Positions 1-6,997 of a stretch of 13,182 nt of DNA are shown one piece after another (within the stretch, counting starts at the first letter, position 1; every line of letters starts with the position of its first letter). This DNA is from Dehalococcoidales bacterium (GTDB lineage: Bacteria > Chloroflexota > Dehalococcoidia > E44-bin15): positions 1 through 13,182 of the forward strand of contig JAAXQM010000229.1 in the NCBI GenBank assembly GCA_012974295.1, written 5' to 3'. The notes under the pieces were generated by a model. It was not told the DNA's origin and searched no databases. It saw nothing but the letters and a program-made list of their open reading frames with translations. A program made the translations under genes and the position numbers.

Positions 1-216
1 ACGTGTCAAGTCTTCCGTAGCTTACTTTTTTGATACCGATGAAAAAAGGGGAAGGAAACTTCCTGCTGGGGGTCTGGGGGTGTCCCCCGGCTATGATAAT
101 CCCCCGAGATTGGGGGATTTTTATAGCCGGGGGACACCCCCAGACCCCCAGCAGGAAGTTTCCTGCCCCTTTTTTCAGCGGTATCATAAAAGTAAGCTAC
201 GGAAGACTTGACACGT
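1..216. repeat. 216-bp near-perfect palindromic element (MITE/REP-like)
   Basis: Base i pairs with base 217-i. By hand, 100 of the 105 pairs in the arms are complementary, with mismatches at 30, 39, 52, 95 and 97 and a six-base loop at 106-111. The outer 29 bp are perfect inverted repeats. Each arm also holds smaller hairpins: a GC-rich one around the GGGGG-ACA-CCCCC stretch (129-141, mirrored at 76-88) and GCAGGAA/TTCCTGC (151-166; the left-arm mirror at 51-66 has one mismatch). The core is AATCCCCC/GGGGGATT (98-119). There is no reading frame of interest and no transposase, so it would have to be non-autonomous if mobile. A related half copy lies at 12889-12973. The window begins exactly at the palindrome end, so extension upstream cannot be excluded. 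Confidence 0.93.
98..122 (+). terminator. Intrinsic-terminator-like core of the palindrome
   Basis: An 8-bp stem (98-105 with 112-119) closes a six-base loop and is followed by a run of T at 118-122. Read on the plus strand this has the shape of a rho-independent terminator and would stop transcription arriving from the left before the downstream promoter. Read on the minus strand the trailing bases are ATTATCAT, a poorer terminator. The full 216-base fold could compete with this local hairpin, so the function is inferred. Confidence 0.45.
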
Positions 217-236
217 AGCTAGATAGCAGTTATAGT
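208..236 (+). promoter_or_regulatory. Sigma-70-type promoter with its -35 box inside the palindrome end
   Basis: TTGACA at 208-213 is a perfect -35 consensus inside the right terminal repeat. TATAGT at 231-236, just outside it, fits a -10 box, with the ideal 17-bp spacer. Transcription would start near 243, giving a leader of about 22 nt before the ATG at 265 with its ribosome binding site at 251-258. The left terminus carries the mirror-image TTGACA (minus strand, 9-4), pointing out of the window. Confidence 0.65.
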
Positions 237-264
237 GCAACCAGATTGAAGGGAGGTGACACGG

Positions 265-405
265 ATGCAGGCATACTGTTTTAAATGCAGGTCTAAAGTA
301 GAGATAAAAAATCCCCAGAATGTAACTCTGAAGAACGGCAGGCCGGCAACCCGTGGCGTTTGCCCAAAATGCGGGACAAAGGTATTCCGCATTGGCAAAT
401 CCTGA
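265..405 (+). CDS. DUF5679-type zinc-ribbon miniprotein, 46 aa
   Basis: The frame runs ATG (265) to TGA (403-405) and encodes 46 residues. Two CxxC knuckles, C5-x2-C8 (YCFKC) and C33-x2-C36 (CPKC), are spaced like a rubredoxin/zinc-ribbon fold that binds one zinc ion. The central KNGRPATRG and terminal GTKVFRIGKS segments match what I know of the DUF5679 family, short single-domain proteins of unknown function frequent in Chloroflexota. A strong Shine-Dalgarno, GGGAGGTG at 251-258, sits six bases before the ATG and decides the start. The gene appears monocistronic, with its own promoter at 208-236, and the next gene converges on it. It could bind nucleic acid or act as a small scaffold, but nothing in the sequence says which. 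The family call is from recognition and the coding call is solid. Confidence 0.88.
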   Translation: MQAYCFKCRSKVEIKNPQNVTLKNGRPATRGVCPKCGTKVFRIGKS

Positions 406-458
406 TCAGTGCTTTACCGCCACGCCGCTATAGTAGGGATCAAAGGCATCGTTATAGT

Positions 459-1124
459 TCAGCCTTTTTCCGGCAGCCTGGACATAAAGGCTTGAACATT
501 GTTGATCAGTATTTCGTCGCTCTCTTTTTCGTCCAAGCCAGCACCTCGAGCAATTCGGCGGGCAAGCTCAACTGTGAGTAGATCTGATTCATCATGGGCA
601 TCCGAGTTGAGAAGGAGCTTAGCTCCGGCAAGCCGTGATTGTTGTACGATGTGGCCATTGGTAAGTGAGTGCCCACTTCGAGCGCTGATTTCGAGGAAGA
701 TGCCCGCAGTGGCGGCCAATTCAGCCTCCTCAGGACTGATAAGCCCGGGGTGTGCCAGGATATCAACATAAGGGCACTGGAGCGCAGCTTTATTGGTGCC
801 CTTCTCGACAGGTTCGATGATAGATTCGCCGTGGACTACAACCAGCCAGGCCCCGAGCTCTTTGGCTCGCTTTGCCGCCTCACCGATGGCACGTGGAGGG
901 AGATGGGTAAGCTCAACACCGGGGATCGCCAGAATCGGCCAATGTGCTCGTGCCAGGGCACAATCCGCAGTGGTTTCTTCGATTACCCGCTCAAGGTATC
1001 CAATCCCTGCATGATCGGTAAGGGCGATAGCACGATAATCTTGTTCCAGGGCTCGGCGGATTAGTTCTACCGGTGATAGGGCACCATCGCTGAGTGAGGT
1101 ATGGGTGTGAAAATCATAAATCAA
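459..1124 (-). CDS. PHP-domain metal-dependent phosphoesterase (histidinol-phosphatase-like)
   Basis: The 221-residue protein is a single PHP domain, a (beta/alpha)7 barrel that hydrolyses phosphoesters with two or three metal ions. The metal-binding motifs appear in order: HTH at residues 6-8 with D13 (SDG), TDH at 36-38, E71 in PGVELTH, H98 in VVHGE, H125 in AHPG, E146 in EISAR, and SDAH at 174-177. All expected ligands are therefore present and the enzyme should be active. Length is normal for the short YcdX/HisK-like class. The start is fixed by GGAGGTGA a few bases upstream (around 1129-1136). It diverges from the inositol-phosphate synthase gene with only 40 bp between, so the two probably share a regulatory region. 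Its substrate is unknown: histidinol phosphate is the textbook guess, but the neighbourhood would also suit an inositol- or nucleotide-phosphate substrate. Confidence 0.9.
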   Translation of the reverse strand: MIYDFHTHTSLSDGALSPVELIRRALEQDYRAIALTDHAGIGYLERVIEETTADCALARAHWPILAIPGVELTHLPPRAIGEAAKRAKELGAWLVVVHGESIIEPVEKGTNKAALQCPYVDILAHPGLISPEEAELAATAGIFLEISARSGHSLTNGHIVQQSRLAGAKLLLNSDAHDESDLLTVELARRIARGAGLDEKESDEILINNVQAFMSRLPEKG

Positions 1125-1164
1125 GCGTCACCTCCAAAGAGCTATTATAGGATAGGAGATTGAT

Positions 1165-2241
1165 TTGGGCAAGATAAATGTAGCCATAATTGGAGTAGGA
1201 AATTGCGCCTCCTCGTTAGTGCAAGGCGTTCATTACTATCGAAATGCGGTGGAGGATGAACGCATTCCAGGTTTAATGCATGTCAACCTGGGAGGGTATC
1301 ATATCAGCGACATAAACTTTGTCGCCGCCATCGATATCGCCAAGAATAAGGTGGGTAAGGATCTAGCCAGTGCGATTTATGCAGCCCCAAATAATACCTT
1401 CAAATTCTCCCAGGTACCCCGTATCGGAGTGAAAGTGTCCCGGGGAATGACTCATGATGGCCTGGGTAAATACCTTTCCCAGATAATCACCAAAGCACCA
1501 GGTCCCACTGAAAACATAGTTGAAATCCTAAAAGAAACCAAAACCGATGTGGTAGTCAACTACCTTCCAGTAGGAAGCGAAGAAGCCACTAAGTGGTATA
1601 TCGAGCAGGTACTGACCGCAGGATGTGGCTTTGTCAATTGCATTCCGGTATTTATCGCCAAGGAAAAATACTGGCAGAACCGATTCAGTGGGCAGGGACT
1701 GCCTGTAATCGGCGACGACATCAAGAGCCAGGTAGGGGCCACCATTACCCACCGTGTACTAACCAACCTCTTTCGCGACCGCGGTGTTAAACTGGAGCGA
1801 ACCTACCAGCTCAACTTCGGCGGCAATACCGATTTTTTCAATATGCTGGAGAGGGAGCGGTTGGAGTCAAAGAAGATCTCCAAAACAGAGGCGGTTACCT
1901 CGCAATTGGACTATAAGCTCGAATCGGGTAACATTCACGTGGGGCCAAGTGACTATGTTCCCTGGCTTAATGACCGTAAATTCTGCCACATTCGCATGGA
2001 GGGACGCACATTCGGCGATGTCCCCCTCAATATCGAGGTAAAGCTTGAGGTATGGGACAGCCCTAACTCAGCGGGGGTGGTGGTGGATGCCATTAGGTGC
2101 TGCAAACTGGCGCTAGACCGTGGTATCAGTGGGAGTCTAACCGGACCATCAGCTTATTTCATGAAATCGCCCCCGGTTCAATACACAGACGATGAAGCTA
2201 AACGAATGGCAGAGAAATTCATTGCCGGAGATAGCGAGTGA
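1165..2241 (+). CDS. ino1: Inositol-3-phosphate synthase
   Basis: This enzyme converts glucose-6-phosphate to 1D-myo-inositol-3-phosphate with tightly bound NAD. The 358 residues match the short actinobacterial/archaeal form. Visible are the dinucleotide-binding glycine motif GVGNCASS (residues 10-17), the GDDIKSQVGATITHR core (183-197), which is among the most conserved parts of the family, and NFGGNTDFFN (217-226) with the following lysine-rich ERLESKKISKTEA stretch that contributes to the active site. The start is a TTG at 1165, chosen because AGGAG lies at 1154-1158 at correct spacing and no ATG is better placed. The gene leads a cluster with a GT4 glycosyltransferase and a CDP-alcohol phosphatidyltransferase, which points to membrane inositol lipids rather than to an osmolyte, though di-myo-inositol phosphate cannot be strictly excluded. 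Confidence 0.95.
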   Translation: MGKINVAIIGVGNCASSLVQGVHYYRNAVEDERIPGLMHVNLGGYHISDINFVAAIDIAKNKVGKDLASAIYAAPNNTFKFSQVPRIGVKVSRGMTHDGLGKYLSQIITKAPGPTENIVEILKETKTDVVVNYLPVGSEEATKWYIEQVLTAGCGFVNCIPVFIAKEKYWQNRFSGQGLPVIGDDIKSQVGATITHRVLTNLFRDRGVKLERTYQLNFGGNTDFFNMLERERLESKKISKTEAVTSQLDYKLESGNIHVGPSDYVPWLNDRKFCHIRMEGRTFGDVPLNIEVKLEVWDSPNSAGVVVDAIRCCKLALDRGISGSLTGPSAYFMKSPPVQYTDDEAKRMAEKFIAGDSE

Positions 2242-2317
2242 TCCGCTGCCAGCGATGTTCTTCCGAAGAATGATTGTATGTATCGGGACGGGGTGATCCA
2301 AGAGGTTATCATAGGGA

Positions 2318-2728
2318 ATGTACTCCGTGGAAACAACAGGTGAGGAAAGCGGATACGGAGCGGCGGTCATCCACATCCAAGGCAGCATGGACGATGGCAT
2401 GGCGAGCGTGCCAGATATCCTCGCTGCGGTGGTTAGTTGCATATCCAATCGGAGGGTGAGAAAATTTAATCTGAAACACAAGCTCGCAGAAACGGGGAGC
2501 AGTGATGCCCACTTCCTTGCCGCTGTGGGTAGTGGTCTCACCCTGTTTCCTGTCCAGAGTTCCAAGGAACCAAAAAGAAGCATCCGAGAGAGAACGGCCA
2601 GGGCAGAAAATGGCACTCGGGTGAGGCTGAGGGACATAGGTCTGATTCAAATCCTCAGGCAGCAGCGGAGGAGTAGAGGATACTTCCTTCGTGGTGTACT
2701 GAAGAATTCAGTCAGGCGGTTTTCTTAA
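2318..2728 (+). pseudogene. Internally deleted PHP-domain protein remnant, 136 aa frame
   Basis: The frame opens at ATG 2318, two codons after a stop. Residues 14-38 (GAAVIHIQGSMDDGMASVPDIL) resemble the N-terminal metal site of a PHP domain, normally GKADLHIH...DGM, but the second ligand histidine is replaced (HIQ at 19-21). At about residue 40-43 the sequence jumps to a PHP C-terminal part: SNRRVRKFN (43-51), then TGSSDAHFLAAVGSG (59-73), which carries the SDAH motif. The roughly 130-150 central residues holding TDH, the E and the middle histidines are missing, apparently by an in-frame deletion. A basic tail follows. The stop overlaps the next ATG (TAATG), so the frame may still be translated and couple translation to the glycosyltransferase. 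I judge it catalytically dead. A shortened functional protein is possible. Confidence 0.6.
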
Positions 2729-3837
2729 TGAAGATCGCTCTGGTTTCACCCTACGATTATGCTCACCCTGGCGGGGTAGCCATCCATATTACCAACCTCT
2801 ATGAGCAGTTCATTGAAATGGGACACAATGTCCGAATTATCACCCCGTTTTCCGGCAACAGAGACTCCCTGAATAATGAGGATATTATCAAACTGGGTAG
2901 GACTTTCCCCATACCCTCAGGCGGCTCTATCGCCAGGGCTACCCTATCGAACTTGTCCTCCCCGATACGGGCCATCCTCGAGCGGGAAAAGTTCGATATT
3001 ATACATCTCCATGAGCCACTGGGTTCCACTATAACCATCTCCACACTTCGCGTATCGAACACCATTAATGTGGGTACCTTTCACGCCAATCATAGCAGCG
3101 CCAAGGGATATCGAATAATGAGTCCCTTCGTTATGAGGTGGTTTAATAAACTCCATGGCAAGATAGCCGTTTCAAAACCGGCTATGGATTTCATCAGCAA
3201 GCAATTCCCCGGCGATTACGAGATAATCCCCAACGGTATCGACGTGGCACACTTTTCCACCGATGGGCCCCCTATCGATGAGTTCAATGACGGGAAGTTG
3301 AACATTCTCTTCGTCGGTCGTATGGAAAAACGCAAAGGACTGAGATATCTCGTGGGTGCCTATGAAAGGGTTAAGCACGAATTGCCCAATTCGCGGCTCA
3401 TTGTAGTTGGGCCTGGGAAACGTCAAGAATATGAGAAGCTGGTAGATAAGGCGAATATGCAAGATGTGGTCTTCACCGGCTATGTACCCAATGAAGATCT
3501 TCACAGGTACTACCAAACTGCCGATGTTTTCTGCGCCCCGGCTACCGGAGAGGAGAGTTTCGGTATTATCCTGCTGGAAGCCATGGCCGCCTCAAAGCCC
3601 ATCGTCGCCTCTGCGAATGATGGTTATTCCAGCGTTATGCGACACGGTGTTCAGGGGCTATTGGTACCTCCAAGAGATGAGCAGGCCCTGGCCAGTGCCC
3701 TGATTCAACTTCTCAGCGATAAATCCTTGCGTCAAGAGATGGGCGCAAAAGGGAGGCTAAAGGCGGAGGAATGCAGCTGGCCCAACGTTGCTAAAAGTGT
3801 GTTCGAATACTATCTGCGCTTGCTTAATGACTCATAA
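2728..3837 (+). CDS. GT4 glycosyltransferase, PimA-like (probable phosphatidylinositol mannosyltransferase)
   Basis: The 369 residues form a GT-B fold retaining glycosyltransferase of family GT4. The N-terminal acceptor domain has PGGVAIHI (14-21), with the glycine pair of the catalytic loop, and GTFHAN (116-121) with the conserved histidine. PNGID (168-172) marks the domain hinge. The C-terminal nucleotide-sugar domain shows VGRMEKRKG (196-204) and the E-x7-E signature E276...E284 in TGEESFGIILLE. The opening MKIALVSPYDYAHPGGV resembles mycobacterial PimA, which transfers mannose from GDP-mannose to phosphatidylinositol at the inner face of the membrane. Its place between ino1 and a CDP-alcohol phosphatidyltransferase supports an inositol-lipid acceptor, while donor sugar and exact acceptor remain inferred. 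AGGCGG at 2714-2719 serves the ATG at 2728, which overlaps the preceding stop by one base. Confidence 0.88.
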   Translation: MKIALVSPYDYAHPGGVAIHITNLYEQFIEMGHNVRIITPFSGNRDSLNNEDIIKLGRTFPIPSGGSIARATLSNLSSPIRAILEREKFDIIHLHEPLGSTITISTLRVSNTINVGTFHANHSSAKGYRIMSPFVMRWFNKLHGKIAVSKPAMDFISKQFPGDYEIIPNGIDVAHFSTDGPPIDEFNDGKLNILFVGRMEKRKGLRYLVGAYERVKHELPNSRLIVVGPGKRQEYEKLVDKANMQDVVFTGYVPNEDLHRYYQTADVFCAPATGEESFGIILLEAMAASKPIVASANDGYSSVMRHGVQGLLVPPRDEQALASALIQLLSDKSLRQEMGAKGRLKAEECSWPNVAKSVFEYYLRLLNDS

Positions 3838-3851
3838 CGTAGAAACGGCAA

Positions 3852-3860
3852 TGCTATAAT
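3852..3860 (+). promoter_or_regulatory. Extended -10 promoter element upstream of the phosphatidyltransferase
   Basis: TGCTATAAT is a perfect extended -10 (TGnTATAAT) in the 89-bp gap before the gene at 3927. No good -35 is seen at 16-18 bp, which extended -10 promoters can do without. Transcription would start near 3867. This would give the phosphatidyltransferase a supply independent of ino1. Confidence 0.4.
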
Positions 3861-3926
3861 GCTGCTAAGCAGAACATCAAGCGCTGAGCCCATATGGGAT
3901 AATGAATATCGTGATTGGACTATTAA

Positions 3927-4544
3927 ATGTGGCGACCTGCAGAAATAATTAGTGATAAAGTTCATAACCTTGCCGAACCGGTGGGCCGTGTGGTGGCTAA
4001 GACAAGGGTGAAGCCCAACTACCTCACCATTTCTGGTTTCCTGATGAATATTTTCGTCGCCTGGGTAATCTCCCAGGGTTATTTCCTTCTCGGTGGTTCG
4101 TTGATCCTGGTGGCAGGTATCTTCGACCTTCTCGATGGGGCAGTGGCTAGATATACCAATAGAGTCACCAAGTTCGGTGCTCTTCTCGATTCTACCCTTG
4201 ACCGCTGGTCCGATGCGGTACTTCTTTTTGGACTATTATGGTATTTCGCCTGGCAACCAGATCAGGATACTTCCCTGGAAATGATCCTCATCTTTGCTGC
4301 CCTCGTGGGCTTCCTTCTCGTCAGCTATGTGAGGGCTAGGGCGGAGGGATTGGGACTAGATGCCGATGTAGGGATAATGAGAAGAACGCAGAGGATTCTT
4401 CTCCTATCCATGGGACTCATGCTGAGCACATTCGAGCCTATTCTCCTTATAGCCCTGTGGATTCTAGCCATTGGTTCCAATCTGACAGCAGCACATCGCC
4501 TCATCTATGTTTGGTACCATAGCAGGAAGGAACGGCCGGATTAA
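3927..4544 (+). CDS. CDP-alcohol phosphatidyltransferase (probable phosphatidylinositol-phosphate synthase)
   Basis: The 205-residue integral membrane enzyme carries the complete family signature D-x2-D-G-x2-A-R-x8-G-x3-D-x3-D: D67, D70, G71, A74, R75, G84, D88, D92. These aspartates bind the metals and CDP-diacylglycerol. About six hydrophobic segments are recognisable (roughly 34-50, 53-66, 95-110, 118-132, 150-165, 168-185). The SYVRARAEGLG stretch after the fourth segment and the following MRRTQR arginines resemble the inositol-phosphate pocket of prokaryotic PIP synthases more than PgsA of the glycerol-phosphate type. With ino1 and a PimA-like enzyme just upstream, the likely reaction is CDP-diacylglycerol plus inositol-1-phosphate to phosphatidylinositol phosphate. 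Phosphatidylglycerophosphate synthase is the alternative. A stop directly precedes the ATG and the Shine-Dalgarno is weak. The gene ends 15 bp from the convergent peptidase gene. Confidence 0.87.
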   Translation: MWRPAEIISDKVHNLAEPVGRVVAKTRVKPNYLTISGFLMNIFVAWVISQGYFLLGGSLILVAGIFDLLDGAVARYTNRVTKFGALLDSTLDRWSDAVLLFGLLWYFAWQPDQDTSLEMILIFAALVGFLLVSYVRARAEGLGLDADVGIMRRTQRILLLSMGLMLSTFEPILLIALWILAIGSNLTAAHRLIYVWYHSRKERPD

Positions 4545-4559
4545 GGTTTTTCCGAGATG

Positions 4560-5807
4560 CTATTGAAAACGGCGGCGGAATGAGAGCGCCAAATATACAG
4601 GCACTACCGATAAGATTACTACTGTGGCGACGAGCGCAATGTAGGGTGCTGGGAAACTTGAGGCCTCGCCGTCAGGTGTCGGTGAAGGCTGAGGCCCGAG
4701 AGCAAGACTCTCTCGCCATACAGCATTGAGACCATCCACGTTAAAATCATAAACTTCAAGCATGGCATCGTCATAGGTGTTCCCCTCATTTAAAACAGCC
4801 AGCAGATTCAATATCTTATCGCTACCATAGGTGTCGATAAGAAACTGCACCAAACTATAGCTTTCGGCATAGCAGAGTCTGGCCTCGTCAGGATCGGTGG
4901 GGAAGGAACTGGAGATACTTCGCACCGAAAAAAGGGTGTCACGGGCAATTGCTTTATTCAACATGGTTTGAAGGTCTGGCCTGAGATCACCCTCAGCATC
5001 CATCGCCAGCCCCTCATCGAGCCAAACAGGGAGATGACCATAGAAGCCGGAGAGCGCCTGATGGACTACAAGGTGCCCCATCTCATGGGCGATAGCCCTT
5101 TTACCCCAAGCAAGGTTATCTGGAGAGATACCAATTATTACAGTTCCATACCCGGGGAATGCGAGACCGCCTGTCCATTCTTGCGGGTATATTAAAGCGT
5201 TTCGCAAATCCCCAGAGCTAGCATAAATATAAATCTTGACTGGCTGCTCCAGGGCAACCCCGATTTCACCGGCCAGCCTTTCCAAGGCCTCATCGGCGGC
5301 ATCGACAAGATCCTGGACAAAGGACAGGTCACCCTCATACCAGAAGATGGTCACCTGATCGCTGGCAAGGCTCTGCCAGTCATGACTCAGGTCATCGAAT
5401 GCAATGGTGGCTGGAGAAGTTTGAAGTTCGTGCCCAGCAGCATCCTCAATCAACCACCAGTAATCTATCTCCGTTCCCGGCGGCAGTCCTCCAGTCTCCA
5501 GCATATCCCATGTCCAGCTTGCCGCTACCAATTGACCGGGGATGAAATCTACGTCGACCCGACTGCTAACAGGGATGAGGCTCTCTCCACTCTTCCGGTA
5601 TACAAGATCGATGTCGGCAATATCACTGGCCGCCTCCGCCTCCATGGAAAAGGTTATAGTTGAGGGGAATTGCATCTCGGCATCGCTGGAGATTACGGTG
5701 ATCTCACCCTGGGCCAATATAGTTGTAGAAATACTGAAAAGAATTTGAATGGCGATTAATAGGGAGAGAACTAAAGACAGTATGAGTAACCGGTTTAGCC
5801 GCTTCAC
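4560..5807 (-). CDS. Membrane-anchored gluzincin metallopeptidase (peptidase MA-like)
   Basis: The 415-residue protein starts with a basic, hydrophobic signal segment (about 1-33) and ends with a transmembrane helix (about 386-410) followed by RRRFQ, so the body is predicted outside the membrane with a short cytosolic tail. Residues about 35-140 look like a beta-rich domain. The catalytic domain holds HEMGH (241-245) and a downstream E265 in WLDEGLA, the two zinc-binding parts of gluzincins, plus YAESYSLVQFLIDTYG (313-328), typical of the peptidase MA family. A proline/threonine/serine linker (371-386) precedes the anchor. The start is GTG, its first three bases lying in the GTGA overlap with the prfB stop, so expression is probably coupled to prfB. 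The substrate is unknown; a role in envelope protein turnover is inferred. Confidence 0.85.
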   Translation of the reverse strand: MKRLNRLLILSLVLSLLIAIQILFSISTTILAQGEITVISSDAEMQFPSTITFSMEAEAASDIADIDLVYRKSGESLIPVSSRVDVDFIPGQLVAASWTWDMLETGGLPPGTEIDYWWLIEDAAGHELQTSPATIAFDDLSHDWQSLASDQVTIFWYEGDLSFVQDLVDAADEALERLAGEIGVALEQPVKIYIYASSGDLRNALIYPQEWTGGLAFPGYGTVIIGISPDNLAWGKRAIAHEMGHLVVHQALSGFYGHLPVWLDEGLAMDAEGDLRPDLQTMLNKAIARDTLFSVRSISSSFPTDPDEARLCYAESYSLVQFLIDTYGSDKILNLLAVLNEGNTYDDAMLEVYDFNVDGLNAVWRESLALGPQPSPTPDGEASSFPAPYIALVATVVILSVVPVYLALSFRRRFQ

Positions 5808-6911
5808 GATTCCGTCCCCATAGTATGTTTAAGGTATGCCTCGATAAGTTCATCCAGTGCCCCATCCAGTACAGCAGCGGGGTCGCTGGTTTCATATCCA
5901 GTGCGATGGTCTTTCACCATTTTATACGGGTGGAGGAAATAGCTTCTGATCTGGTTGCCCCATCCGGCGGCGATATGCTTTCCTTTAATCCTGGCCTGCT
6001 CCTCAGCACGCTTAGCCAGCTCAAGCTCGAGTAGGCGGGCGCTGAGAACCTTAAGTGCCAGATCCTTGTTCTGAAACTGTGACCGCTCATTCTGACAGAT
6101 AGCCACCAGCCCGGTGGGGAGATGAGTTACTCGAACCGCACTGCTGGTCTTCTGTACGTGCTGCCCTCCAGGGCCGCTGGCCCTAAAGTAGTCAATCCTC
6201 ACATCATCGAGGTTTATGGTAATATCCAGCTCAAGCTCCGCCTCCGGTGACACCTCTACCAGAGCAAAGGATGTATGCCGACCATGTGAGGCATCGAATG
6301 GGGAGAGGCGCACCAGCCGATGTACCCCGCGCTCCGCCTTGAGGTAGCCGTAAGCGTAAGTTCCAATAACCTCGATGAGGGCGCTCTTTATCCCCGCCTC
6401 TTCACCGGGTGAGACCTCGACTATCCTCGTCTGATAGCCACGGCGCTCCGCCCACCTAAGATACATCCTGAGAAGCATCTCCGCCCAGTCCTGAGCCTCG
6501 GTGCCCCCAGCACCGGCATGAACCGCAAGGAAAGCGTTCCTCTTTTCGTACTCACCGCTCAGGAGCAGCTCGAACTCCATCTTTTCAAACTCGGCATCCA
6601 CCCGCTCAGCTTCGGCAGCAATGTCCTTCCCCATCTCAGGCTCCTCCTCACCAATAGCCAGCTCTGTAAGTTCTAGAAGGTCACTGACCCTGCGCTCCAT
6701 TATGCGCCATTTATCCACCTCTCCCCTCAACCCTCCAAGCTGGCGCATCACTCCCTGAGCCCTCTCCTGGTCATGCCAGAAATCGGGGCGCGATGAGTCC
6801 GCCTCTATTTTCGCAATCTCCCGCTCCTTTTGAGCGATGTCAAAGACGCACCATAACATGGGAGATGCTCTCGGTTAGCTCCTCAAGCCTTTTCTTTTGC
6901 TCTTGCACCAT
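5804..6911 (-). CDS. prfB: Peptide chain release factor 2, with programmed +1 frameshift
   Basis: RF2 recognises UGA and UAA stops and triggers peptide release at the ribosome. The gene is in two frames. Frame one starts at ATG 6911-6909 with an AAGGAAGGTG ribosome binding site just upstream and runs 23 codons to CTT (6845-6843), directly followed by TGA (6842-6840) and C. This CTT-TGA-C is the classic RF2 slip site, at which low RF2 shifts the ribosome +1 onto GAC (6841-6839). The second frame then reads DIAQKEREIAK to the stop at 5804. The full product is 368 residues, the usual RF2 length. It shows SPF (codon recognition) in the LSPFDASHGRH stretch and the GGQ hydrolysis loop in GPGGQHVQKTSSAVRV. 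A single-frame call would start at about 6859 and lose the real N-terminus. The gene lies between endonuclease V and a peptidase gene. Confidence 0.95.
6839..6845 (-). other. RF2 programmed +1 frameshift site CTT-TGA-C
   Basis: CTT is codon 23 in frame with the ATG at 6911, and TGA is codon 24. Skipping one base restores the long RF2 frame. A GGTG stretch lies a few bases upstream where E. coli has a stimulatory Shine-Dalgarno-like AGGGGG, so the stimulator here looks weaker. Confidence 0.92.
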
Positions 6912-6997
6912 TACACCTTCCTTTTTCAATCACAAATCAACCCCGGGCAGGTAACCTGCTGCATTACCCTTGCTCCGTCCTTGTCGCAGTGGGCAAG

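Noticed and set aside
30..218. 62-residue frame across the palindrome
   Set aside because: The sequence is dictated by the inverted repeat, it has no ribosome binding site, and the peptide has no family likeness.
1125..1164. Promoter for ino1 using TATTAT at 1143-1148
   Set aside because: No -35 at suitable spacing, and the start would fall almost on the Shine-Dalgarno. A promoter must lie here or inside the PHP gene, but I cannot place it.
2274..2459. 61-residue frame overlapping the PHP remnant
   Set aside because: It resembles no family I know, and the overlapping frame at 2318 carries the PHP similarity.
6947..6959. GCAGG-TAA-CCTGC hairpin after endonuclease V as terminator
   Set aside because: The stem is only five base pairs and no T run follows on the minus strand, so it gives little support for termination.
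6912..6960. Possible Rex operator: TTTGTGATTGAAAAAGG upstream of prfB on the minus strand
   Set aside because: Only one half (TTGTGA) fits; the second half TTCACAA is missing. No full Rex palindrome was found in the window.
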